Positions 1 to 5,384 of a stretch of 6,231 bases of DNA are shown piece after piece. The DNA is from GCA-2717185 sp047517345 (GTDB lineage Bacteria; Pseudomonadota; Alphaproteobacteria; UBA8366; GCA-2717185): NCBI GenBank assembly GCA_047517345.1, contig JAKZTB010000146.1:1-6231 (forward strand), in the 5' to 3' direction. Position numbers and translations under genes: made by a program. A model generated the notes under the pieces. That model searched no databases and was not told the origin of the DNA. It saw nothing but the letters and a program-made list of their open reading frames with translations. Within the stretch, counting starts at the first letter, position 1; each line of letters begins with the position of its first letter.

Positions 1-5
1 CAAAG

Positions 6-59
6 AAGCGGACATTTAATGTGCTACAAAAACCGGACATCTCTATGTGTCATTGACAC
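6..59. repeat. GGACAT motif pair with palindrome; possible IS end or dispersed repeat
   Basis: The sequence shows GCGGACAT at 8-15 and CCGGACAT at 33-40, 25 bases apart in the same orientation. A perfect 13-base palindrome (GTGTCA-T-TGACAC) follows at 47-59. Repeated short motifs close to a terminal palindrome are known from the ends of IS21-like and related insertion sequences, and GCGGACAT-type repeats are also scattered between rhizobial genes. If this is an IS end, the element's body would lie to the left, outside the window. No transposase is visible here, so the identity is an inference. Confidence 0.3.
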
Positions 60-74
60 TGTACCTTGGGTTGC

Positions 75-104
75 TTGCCTGGAGGCCTTTATCCGCCGTA
101 CAAT
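75..104 (+). promoter_or_regulatory. Putative sigma-70 promoter for the cysteine-rich protein gene
   Basis: TTGCCT at 75-80 (four of six matches to the -35 consensus) and TACAAT at 99-104 (five of six matches to the -10) are separated by 18 bases. Transcription would begin near 111, about 27 bases before the ATG at 138. This fits that start and argues against the upstream TTG at 66. A perfect TTGACA at 53-58 has no -10 at a suitable distance. Confidence 0.4.
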
Positions 105-137
105 AGTCCTCGATACGGTCCCTTATGGGGGTGCCAA

Positions 138-458
138 ATGATCGGTATCTCGGTATTAAAATATTGCGCAGCCGCAATTTGCTTCATCGCAACGCTTGCG
201 GTCGCGAATCTTGCGAACAGCGAACCGAGCTGCACCTGTCGCTACAAAGGCCAATCCTACGCGCTCGACGCCTGCGTGTGCCTTTCGATGTCTGACGGGC
301 CGCGCATGGCGTGTTGCGGTCTGGTGTTGAACAACACGTCATGGAAATTCACCAAGCAACAATGTCCCGTCGTCGAACGCGCCTTGCCCGTGCCACAACA
401 ATCCTTCGCAGCCTGGCAGGATAGAACGCAAACGAGCGATCGGCTTCTACGCCGGTAG
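138..458 (+). CDS. Small secreted cysteine-rich protein of unknown function
   Basis: A 106-residue protein with a likely Sec signal peptide. Residues 8-24 are hydrophobic, and a plausible cleavage site follows Ala-Asn-Ser at 26-28. The mature part would be about 78 residues with seven cysteines: Cys-Thr-Cys at 32-34, Cys-Val-Cys at 46-48, Cys-Cys at 59-60 and Cys76. They all lie within about 45 residues, followed by a polar, Arg-rich tail. The spacing suggests disulfide bonds in the periplasm or outside the cell, or less likely metal binding. The segment around Leu-Asn-Asn-Thr-Ser-Trp (64-69) recalls small hypothetical proteins of rhizobia, from memory only. The ATG at 138 is preferred because a G-rich stretch (127-131) lies 6 bases upstream, a promoter candidate sits just before it, and the signal peptide begins there. 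An in-frame TTG at 66 would add 24 residues with no signal character. The function is unknown. Confidence 0.7.
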   Translation: MIGISVLKYCAAAICFIATLAVANLANSEPSCTCRYKGQSYALDACVCLSMSDGPRMACCGLVLNNTSWKFTKQQCPVVERALPVPQQSFAAWQDRTQTSDRLLRR

Positions 459-499
459 CGCAAGCATATTCTCGGTTGACGGGCTCTTAGGCATTCGGC

Positions 500-1786
500 A
501 TGGCGCTTCGATTGCTTTCGAAAACATATTGGCATGGCACCCAGATCCGATTCCGCCGGCCCGTCGAGGATGTCGTCGGCACGCCTGTTTCGATCGATGC
601 ACAAGACGGTGCGCGGCTGCACGGTGTTTGGTGGACGACATCGCGGTCGCCGACGCCGCGCGTCGCGGTCATTGCGGCCCACCCGCGCGTCGATTTCTCC
701 GAGCATCACGCATTCCCCGATCTTCTCGACGCCGGCTACGGCTGCATGGGCGCCAATCTGCGCAACCTGAACAACGATTCCGACTGCCTGCATGAAAAAC
801 TGCTGGTCGATATCGCGGCGCATATGAGGTGGCTTAGGGAACGTGGTGTCGAACAGATCGTCTTGTTGGGAAATTCCGGCGGCGGCTCGGTATTTTCCTT
901 CTATCAAAGCGAAGCCAAGAAACCGCCGGCGGCGCGCCTCGGTCATATGCCCGACGGCCGGCCGACTTTCCTGGAGCGGGCAGAGATGGTTCCCGGCGAT
1001 GGCATCGTTTTCATGGCAGCACATGCCGGGCAGGGCCGCATCATGAACGAAGTCATCGATCCGTCGGTGATCGACGAGACTGATCCCCTGCGCACCGATC
1101 CCGCGCTAGATATGTACGACCCGGCGAACGGGTTCCGGCCGCCGCCGGGATGGAGTCGTTATGAACCGGAATTCGTCGAGCGCTACCGCGCGGCCCAGCT
1201 TGACCGGGTACGCCGGATCGACGACCGGGCGCGCACGTTCATCGCCGACGCCGCCGGCGCCGGGAGGACCCGCGAAAGCGACGAATTCGACGGCCTCTCG
1301 TCGGCGGCGCGGCGGGAGATCCTACAGCGCGAAGCATTCGAGCCGGTGATCGTGGTCTATCGTACGATGGCCAACCTGAACTATACCGACAACAGCTTGG
1401 ACGCTTCCGGGCGAGGTTACGGGTCCTTGCTCAGTCCGCGGCCGGATCTGATGAATTTTCAACGCCTCGGATTCGCACGCGTCGTGACCCCGCAGGGCTG
1501 GCTTTCGACCTGGTCCGACCTCTCGTCCAACGCCGATATCACCAGGACGGGGGCATCCGTAACAGAGCCGGCCGTCATCATCAACGCCGGGCGCGATCTC
1601 GACGTTTATCCGAACACCCATTCGCGCTTGATTTACAACACTATTCGGTCGGCCGATAAGCAGTATTGGAACTTCGACGATGCGTTGCACTATTTCGAGC
1701 CGGACGATGGCGAGGCGGGCAATCCGTCCTTGGATGCCCTGATGGCGAAATTGGTGCCGTGGCTGGAAGAAAGGTTCCCGCTTTAG
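500..1786 (+). CDS. Alpha/beta hydrolase family protein (428 aa)
   Basis: A probable serine hydrolase of the alpha/beta fold with unknown substrate. The nucleophile elbow is Gly124-Asn-Ser126-Gly-Gly-Gly, giving Ser126 as nucleophile. The strand before it (118-123) and the earlier strand VAVIAA ending in His61-Pro62 fit the oxyanion-hole region, with His-Pro in place of the usual His-Gly. After a long insert (about 140-355), the core resumes with strand 358-363 and AGRDLDVYP (363-371), offering Asp366 or Asp368 as the acid. Ala-Leu-His397-Tyr supplies the catalytic histidine. There is no signal peptide or membrane segment, so it is probably cytoplasmic. The ATG at 500 is well fixed: an in-frame TAG lies at 488-490, and only a weak AGG (489-491) serves as ribosome site. 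It lies 41 bases after the cysteine-rich gene and may share its transcript. The stop codon overlaps that of the opposing gene. The fold assignment is confident; the reaction (esterase, amidase or other) is not known. Confidence 0.88.
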   Translation: MALRLLSKTYWHGTQIRFRRPVEDVVGTPVSIDAQDGARLHGVWWTTSRSPTPRVAVIAAHPRVDFSEHHAFPDLLDAGYGCMGANLRNLNNDSDCLHEKLLVDIAAHMRWLRERGVEQIVLLGNSGGGSVFSFYQSEAKKPPAARLGHMPDGRPTFLERAEMVPGDGIVFMAAHAGQGRIMNEVIDPSVIDETDPLRTDPALDMYDPANGFRPPPGWSRYEPEFVERYRAAQLDRVRRIDDRARTFIADAAGAGRTRESDEFDGLSSAARREILQREAFEPVIVVYRTMANLNYTDNSLDASGRGYGSLLSPRPDLMNFQRLGFARVVTPQGWLSTWSDLSSNADITRTGASVTEPAVIINAGRDLDVYPNTHSRLIYNTIRSADKQYWNFDDALHYFEPDDGEAGNPSLDALMAKLVPWLEERFPL

Positions 1787-3075
1787 CCGAACAGGTACGC
1801 CGTGATCGCCACCGCCGCGGCAATGCCGGCGAAATCGGCAGTTAAGGCGGCCGCCAGGGCATGGCGGATTCGGCGGATTTGTACGGCACCGAAATAGACA
1901 GCCAGAACGTAGAAGGTAGTCTCGGTCGAGCCTTGGAACGTGCTGACCAGGTAGCCGATATAGGTGTCCGGTCCTGTCGCCGGGTCCTGGATGATCGAGG
2001 CCAGCACGCCATAAGCGCCCGAGCCCGAAAGCGGCCGCAGCAATGCCATGGGCAGCGCTTCGGCGGGCAGGCCGAGATGCTGGGTAATCGCGCCCAGCGG
2101 CGTAATCAGCAGCTCCAGCGCGCCGCTCGCGCGCAGCATCGCGACGGCGACTAGAATCGCCACAAGGTAGGGAATGATGCGCAGCGCCACGTCGAACCCG
2201 TCCCGGGCGCCTTCGACGAAGGCCTCGTAGACCCGTACCCCGCGCAGGGCGCCGAATCCCAGCAGTGCAACCATCAACCCAGGAATGATCCAGGGCGCGA
2301 TATCGCGGCCGTAAACGATCGTGACCGGAATCAGGGCGACGACGACCGCCAAGACGGTTGCGGAGACCCAGATCGGATAGGGTTTGCCCGGCTCTTGCGC
2401 GAGGTCGGCGCTGTTTTCCGCCGTTTCTTCGATTGCGGTATCGCTCTCGTCGGACACCGGGGCGAGAGGCGCGGTGAACCGCTGATACAGCTTGACCGCG
2501 ATTATGGCGACCGTGGTCGAGCAGATCGTCGCGAACAGCGTCGTCGGCAATATTCCGGCCGGGTCCGCGGAACCGGCCGAGGCGCGCAGGGCGATCACGC
2601 CTGTCGGCAGCAAGGTGACCGACGAGGTGTTGATCGCCAGGAACATGACCATGGCGTTGGTCGCCGTGCCCTTTTGCGTATTGAGCTTGTCGAGTTCCTG
2701 CATCGCCCGGATGCCGAACGGGGTCGCCGCATTGCCGAGGCCAAGCACGTTGGCCGAGATATTCATGATCATCGCGCCCATCGCCGGGTGATCGGCGGGG
2801 ACATCCGGAAACAACCGCACCATCAGGGGCCGCACGGTCTTGGCGATGATCGCCAGCAAGCCGCCCGCTTCGGCGACCTTCATCAAGCCGAGAAACAGCG
2901 CCATCACGCCGACCAAGCCGATCGCGAGCGTGACCGACCCTTTCGCCGCATCGATCATGGCGAGGCCCAGCGCATCCATCGGCGCGGCCGCGTCGGGCGC
3001 CGGCACGACTGTAATCTGACGGTATCCCGCGACGACGAACGCGATCAGCACGGCGGCGAGAAAGACCGCATTCAT
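1783..3075 (-). CDS. spmAB: Fused SpmA-SpmB nucleoside-recognition (Gate) domain membrane protein
   Basis: A 430-residue multi-pass inner-membrane protein. The N-terminal half (about 1-200) matches SpmA: a membrane segment at 3-17, then the conserved stretch from Asn105 (NISANVLGLGNAATPFGI, 105-122), followed by MFLAINTSSVTLLP (144-157). A charged linker (about 205-232) joins it to an SpmB-like half (about 233-430), marked by LRPLSGSGAYG (346-356) and the GSTETTFYV...YFGAVQIRR region (382-402). In Bacillus these are two adjacent proteins affecting spore-core dehydration. Single fused versions occur in non-sporulating Gram-negative bacteria, where the role and any transported substrate are unclear. 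The start at 3075 fits the SpmA N-terminus, but no Shine-Dalgarno precedes it; a 9-codon ORF overlaps the start codon as ATGA and may couple translation. The TAA stop (1783-1785) overlaps the TAG of the convergent hydrolase. The family call is secure; the physiological role is not. Confidence 0.93.
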   Translation of the reverse strand: MNAVFLAAVLIAFVVAGYRQITVVPAPDAAAPMDALGLAMIDAAKGSVTLAIGLVGVMALFLGLMKVAEAGGLLAIIAKTVRPLMVRLFPDVPADHPAMGAMIMNISANVLGLGNAATPFGIRAMQELDKLNTQKGTATNAMVMFLAINTSSVTLLPTGVIALRASAGSADPAGILPTTLFATICSTTVAIIAVKLYQRFTAPLAPVSDESDTAIEETAENSADLAQEPGKPYPIWVSATVLAVVVALIPVTIVYGRDIAPWIIPGLMVALLGFGALRGVRVYEAFVEGARDGFDVALRIIPYLVAILVAVAMLRASGALELLITPLGAITQHLGLPAEALPMALLRPLSGSGAYGVLASIIQDPATGPDTYIGYLVSTFQGSTETTFYVLAVYFGAVQIRRIRHALAAALTADFAGIAAAVAITAYLFG

Positions 3076-3101
3076 CGGGAGGAAAATTCAAAGTAGCGCA
3101 T
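3072..3101 (-). CDS. Possible 9-codon leader ORF coupled to the SpmA-SpmB gene
   Basis: On the minus strand an ATG (3101-3099) opens a frame encoding MRYFEFSSR and ends with TGA at 3074-3072. That stop overlaps the SpmA-SpmB start (3075-3073) as ATGA, the usual arrangement for translational coupling. The leader ATG has its own ribosome site (AGGAA, 5-6 bases upstream, about 3107-3111), whereas the main gene has none: the bases before it read pyrimidine-rich TTTTCCTCCCG. The arrangement is seen directly. That it is translated and drives re-initiation is inference, because an ORF this short can arise by chance. Confidence 0.35.
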   Translation of the reverse strand: MRYFEFSSR

Positions 3102-3120
3102 CCGTTTCCTATACCCGATT

Positions 3121-3137
3121 CGCAAAAGGAATTTGCG
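3121..3137. repeat. Short perfect inverted repeat upstream of the SpmA-SpmB gene
   Basis: CGCAAA at 3121-3126 and TTTGCG at 3132-3137 form a perfect 6-bp stem around AGGAA. It sits about 46-62 bases upstream of the SpmA-SpmB start and about 20 upstream of the leader ATG. An operator or a weak mRNA hairpin is possible. It is short enough to be chance. Confidence 0.3.
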
Positions 3138-3166
3138 TTGTTGGGGGCGGAATGCGAAAACGGCGC

Positions 3167-3203
3167 GCCCGACGCTAGTGGTTAGCCCGACGCTAGTGGT
3201 TAG
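3167..3203. repeat. 18-bp tandem duplication
   Basis: The unit GCCCGACGCTAGTGGTTA occurs twice without mismatch at 3167-3184 and 3185-3202, and the shared base G at 3203 starts a third unit. Identical copies suggest a recent slippage duplication or a repeat of variable copy number. Confidence 0.9.
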
Positions 3204-3257
3204 AATGAAACATACGGTACCCCTACGACAGTTTCCTGAGTTCATCCGGTTAGGCGC

Positions 3258-3301
3258 GCGTTGCGCGGAGATGCGGGGTCATCACAAGCGATGCGCAACG
3301 C
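3258..3301. repeat. 9-bp inverted repeat with 26-base loop
   Basis: GCGTTGCGC (3258-3266) and GCGCAACGC (3293-3301) are exact reverse complements. A CCGG flanks each arm at about 3246-3249 and 3304-3307, so a longer interrupted stem is possible. There is no T-run after it, so it is not a typical terminator. It may be part of a dispersed palindromic repeat. Confidence 0.6.
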
Positions 3302-3312
3302 AGCCGGTGGGC

Positions 3313-3344
3313 CCGGGAAACCGGGAAACCGGGAAACCGGGATA
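3313..3344. repeat. 8-bp tandem repeat (CCGGGAAA)
   Basis: CCGGGAAA occurs three times exactly at 3313-3336, followed by a one-mismatch copy CCGGGATA at 3337-3344. The sequence then decays into CGGGAT and AGGGATA. It lies about 60 bases before the CoA-transferase start, so a change in copy number could alter promoter or leader spacing. It also fits a slippage-prone tract inside a non-coding repeat. Confidence 0.9.
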
Positions 3345-3392
3345 CGGGATCGTAGGGATACCATATGTTTGATTCTATCCACTGGATTATCC

Positions 3393-3402
3393 GAGGATGG
3401 AG
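3393..3402 (+). promoter_or_regulatory. Ribosome binding site deciding the CoA-transferase start
   Basis: GAGG (3393-3396) touches the ATG at 3397 directly, which is too close to serve it, but lies 9 bases before the ATG at 3406. GGAG (3399-3402) is a further partial match. This favours the start at 3406. Confidence 0.5.
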
Positions 3403-3405
3403 CGT

Positions 3406-4623
3406 ATGAACGGTCCGCTCGACGGCCTGAAAGTGTTCGACCTGACCCGCATCTTGGCGGGGCCCCACTGCACGCAGATTTTGGGCGATCTTGGCGCCGA
3501 AGTGATCAAGATCGAGCGGCCCAAGGTGGGCGACGATACGCGCAACTTCGCGCCGCCCTATCTGCCCGACGATACCGGCGCGGACAGCTCGGAAAGCGCC
3601 TATTTCGCGGGCACCAACCGCAACAAGCGGTCGATCACGCTCAACCTTTCCGATCCGGAGGGGCAAGCCCTGGCGCGCCGGCTGATCGCCGAATGCGACG
3701 TGCTGGCGGAGAACTTCAAGACCGGGACACTGGCGAAGTACGGTCTGGGGTACGAGCAGTTGCACGCCGAGTTCCCGCGTCTCGTCTATTGCTCGATTAC
3801 CGGGTTCGGCCACACCGGCCCCTACGCCGACCGGCCCGGCTACGACGCGCTGATCCAGGCCATGGGCGGTGTGATGAGCCTGACGGGCGAACCGGAAGGC
3901 GCGCCCATGAAGGTCGGCGTTTCCATCGCCGATATGATGGCGGGCATGTATGCCGGCATGTCGATCCTCGCCGCGGTGCGCCATCAGCAGATCACCGGCG
4001 AGGGTCAGCATATCGATATCGCCATGCTGGATACCCATGTCGCGTGGCTCGCCAATCAAGGCATGAACTATTTGGCGACCGGCGAGATTCCACCGCGGCT
4101 CGGCAATATGCACCCGAATATCGTGCCCTATCAGGTGATGCCCTCTTCCGACGGTTACTTCGTGCTGTCCGTCGCGAACGATCCGGCCTTCGAGCGATTC
4201 TGCGAGATGGCGGATTGCCAGGAATTGTTGGACGACGAATGCTTCAACACCGCGGTCGAACGGGTCCGCAACCGCGAGCACGTGACCGAAACGTTGAACG
4301 AAATCACCCGCAAGCACCCGTCGTCATGGTGGCTGGCGGAACTGGAGAAGGTGAAAATCGGTTGCGGCCCGATCAACGACCTGGAACAGGTCTTCGACGA
4401 CCCGCAGGTCAAGGCGCGGGAGATGACCGTCGAGATGGCGCATCCCGCGACCGGCGGCAAGCCGGCGAAACTGATCGCCAGCCCGATCAAGATGTCGGAG
4501 ACGCCGGTCCGCTACCGCCATGCGCCGCCGATGCTGGGACAGCATACTGAAGAGTTGTTGGGCGAAATGCTGGGATTGTCGTCCGACGACGTTGCCGCGC
4601 TGCGGGAGAAGGGCGTCGTTTAA
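3406..4623 (+). CDS. Family III CoA-transferase (CaiB/BaiF), SUGCT-like
   Basis: A 405-residue cytoplasmic enzyme that moves coenzyme A between carboxylic acids through an enzyme-bound anhydride and thioester. Residues here are numbered from the start at 3406. The N-terminus (GPLDGLKVFDLTRILAGP) and the stretch LGDLGAEVIKIERPKVGDDTR (26-46) are hallmarks of the CaiB/BaiF family. NRNKRSITLNL (71-81), YCSITGFGHTGPYADRPGYD (128-147) and the catalytic Asp176 in VSIADM follow in the usual order. The C-terminal RHAPPMLGQHTEELL segment is also typical, and the length is normal. From memory it resembles human SUGCT (succinyl-CoA:glutarate CoA-transferase) more than formyl-CoA transferase, so a dicarboxylate substrate such as glutarate is a reasonable guess. 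The ATG at 3397 would add only three residues and has no properly spaced ribosome site. No glutaryl-CoA dehydrogenase lies next to it here. The family is certain; the acids used are inferred. Confidence 0.93.
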   Translation: MNGPLDGLKVFDLTRILAGPHCTQILGDLGAEVIKIERPKVGDDTRNFAPPYLPDDTGADSSESAYFAGTNRNKRSITLNLSDPEGQALARRLIAECDVLAENFKTGTLAKYGLGYEQLHAEFPRLVYCSITGFGHTGPYADRPGYDALIQAMGGVMSLTGEPEGAPMKVGVSIADMMAGMYAGMSILAAVRHQQITGEGQHIDIAMLDTHVAWLANQGMNYLATGEIPPRLGNMHPNIVPYQVMPSSDGYFVLSVANDPAFERFCEMADCQELLDDECFNTAVERVRNREHVTETLNEITRKHPSSWWLAELEKVKIGCGPINDLEQVFDDPQVKAREMTVEMAHPATGGKPAKLIASPIKMSETPVRYRHAPPMLGQHTEELLGEMLGLSSDDVAALREKGVV

Positions 4624-4627
4624 ACTG

Positions 4628-4906
4628 CTATCCGGCCGCAAACGGCATGAAAAGGACGGTAACGAGCGCGAAAAACGCCGTTTCGTCCCAATGATTCAAT
4701 TCCGGGGCGTTGAACTGTTGCCGCGCGCGCATCGCAAGCGCACCGGAGACGAACACCGCGAGACCGCATAGGCCGACGAAAAAACTCAGCCTGAAGTCCG
4801 AATTCGAAAGCAGGGACACGACCGCTGCGACCGCAAGCGTGATGGCGATCCTTTTGACCGTCAGGCGGGAGGTTGGGTCGAGTGTCGGGAAAATCTGGCT
4901 TAGCAT
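4628..4906 (-). CDS. Small membrane protein, three predicted transmembrane segments
   Basis: A 92-residue hydrophobic protein I do not recognise. Hydrophobic stretches at about 20-34, 40-58 and 76-91 suggest three membrane passes. A short polar N-terminus precedes them, and a hydrophilic loop (59-74, rich in Arg, Gln and Asn) lies between the second and third. The last segment runs almost to the C-terminus. The ATG at 4906 is the first possible start because an in-frame TAG lies four codons upstream, and only a weak ribosome site is visible. A TATAAT-like promoter lies about 65 bases upstream on the same strand. The TAG stop is 4 bases from the stop of the CoA-transferase, so the two genes converge. 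Support is the consistent membrane pattern plus the promoter; a database match would settle whether it is conserved. The function is unknown. Confidence 0.65.
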   Translation of the reverse strand: MLSQIFPTLDPTSRLTVKRIAITLAVAAVVSLLSNSDFRLSFFVGLCGLAVFVSGALAMRARQQFNAPELNHWDETAFFALVTVLFMPFAAG

Positions 4907-4971
4907 GGCTGCCGTCTATTCTCGCATTGCGGAAACGACCTTTCAAAGGATCAGTCGCGTTTAGGCAATCG

Positions 4972-5000
4972 ATTATAGCCGATCGTTTCCATGCTAACAG
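4972..5000 (-). promoter_or_regulatory. Putative sigma-70 promoter for the small membrane protein
   Basis: On the minus strand a perfect TATAAT (4977-4972) is preceded by CTGTTA (5000-4995, three of six matches) with a 17-base spacer. Transcription would start near 4965, leaving an untranslated leader of about 58 bases before the ATG at 4906. The -10 is strong and the -35 weak. Confidence 0.45.
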
Positions 5001-5100
5001 GCGACATGCCGGCGACGATGTCGGCTTTGGTGTTGTTTTGGTCTGCTTTTTCCCAGCTCCGGGCGTGCCGAGCGATACCGCGATTTGGTAACTATTGACC

Positions 5101-5114
5101 CAGAGGAGACTCTG
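5101..5114. repeat. 5-bp hairpin with GAGA loop
   Basis: CAGAG (5101-5105) and CTCTG (5110-5114) pair perfectly around GAGA. As plus-strand RNA this would be a stem closed by a GNRA-type tetraloop, which is unusually stable for its length. It stands alone in non-coding sequence, and nothing else marks it as part of an RNA gene. Confidence 0.35.
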
Positions 5115-5149
5115 ACGCAGCCGCTCTCTAGCACCGGCGAGCATCTGGG

Positions 5150-5300
5150 ATTTGCCTCCAGTATCCGAAGGCCTCAGACATTTCGTTACCCCCATGACTG
5201 CTCCGATTGCTTCCGGCCGGAGCATTCGCCGGGTGGATTTTCACCCACTGGAAAGCGCCGCCTTATCACGGCGCACACCCCAAGCGGACATTCGATCGGT
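5150..5300. repeat. Probable degenerate dispersed repeat
   Basis: This non-coding stretch ends in AAGCGGACATT (5282-5292), an 11-base exact match to 6-16 at the start of the window. The plus-strand frame here includes the peptide PTGKRRLITAHT, which I remember from spurious ORFs scattered through rhizobial and related genomes. It also has a GGGTG/CACCC hairpin (5231-5246) and a 10-base palindrome TCCGGCCGGA (5212-5221). The shared 11-mer is seen directly; repeat-family membership is inference from memory. Confidence 0.35.
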
Positions 5301-5312
5301 ATTGCGGTTCGC

Positions 5313-5325
5313 CGGTAAATTACCG
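5313..5325. promoter_or_regulatory. Perfect 13-base palindrome, possible operator
   Basis: CGGTAA-A-TTACCG is a perfect 6+1+6 palindrome. TCGGTA at 5296-5301 repeats the left arm, and TACCGA at 5321-5326 overlaps the right arm. It sits about 75 bases before the secreted hydrolase start, between a weak -35-like TTGCGG (5303-5308) and a -10-like GAAAAT (5325-5330). Binding by a dimeric regulator is possible; the promoter itself is weak and uncertain. Confidence 0.3.
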
Positions 5326-5384
5326 AAAATACCTGAGTTCTTTGACTAAAGATGCGTGAGAAATGTTGCTGGTCAACACGTCGG

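Larger units (their letters stand above)
3102..3405. other. Divergent intergenic region, repeat-rich
   Basis: This gap of about 300 bases separates the divergent SpmA-SpmB and CoA-transferase genes. It holds a 6-bp hairpin, an 18-bp tandem duplication, a 9-bp inverted repeat and an 8-bp tandem repeat, listed separately. The promoters of both genes should lie here, but I could not find a convincing -35/-10 pair on either strand. A 55-codon frame from ATG 3205 to a stop at 3372 has no ribosome site, runs through the 8-bp repeat, and does not look like a gene. The 3' half looks like a degenerate dispersed repeat. Confidence 0.6.

Noticed and set aside
66..137. Upstream TTG start extending the cysteine-rich protein by 24 residues
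   Set aside because: The extension contains the promoter candidate, would bury the signal peptide and has no better ribosome site.
257..1024. 255-codon minus-strand open frame across the cysteine-rich protein and the hydrolase
   Set aside because: It is antisense to two better-supported genes and has Arg/Cys-rich composition with no recognisable domain.
1322..3091. 589-codon minus-strand open frame
   Set aside because: It overlaps the SpmA-SpmB gene in another frame and translates to Arg/Gly-rich sequence with no domain. It is a shadow of high-GC coding DNA.
3167..3344. Possible CRISPR-like or iteron array
   Set aside because: The units are directly adjacent without spacers, are only 8 and 18 bp long, and no cas or replication gene is present.
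3205..3372. 55-codon plus-strand ORF in the divergent gap
   Set aside because: No ribosome site, and its C-terminal part is simply the translated 8-bp tandem repeat.
3250..4317. 355-codon minus-strand open frame antisense to the CoA-transferase
   Set aside because: Antisense shadow rich in His, Arg and Gly; the plus-strand frame has unambiguous family motifs.
3261..4550. 429-codon plus-strand open frame overlapping the CoA-transferase
   Set aside because: Out-of-frame shadow, Arg-rich and without motifs.
4620..5225. 201-codon minus-strand open frame across the small membrane protein
   Set aside because: Half of it is a shadow of the membrane protein, which has a clear hydrophobic pattern. 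The upstream half lies in repeat-like sequence, and no ribosome site is visible.
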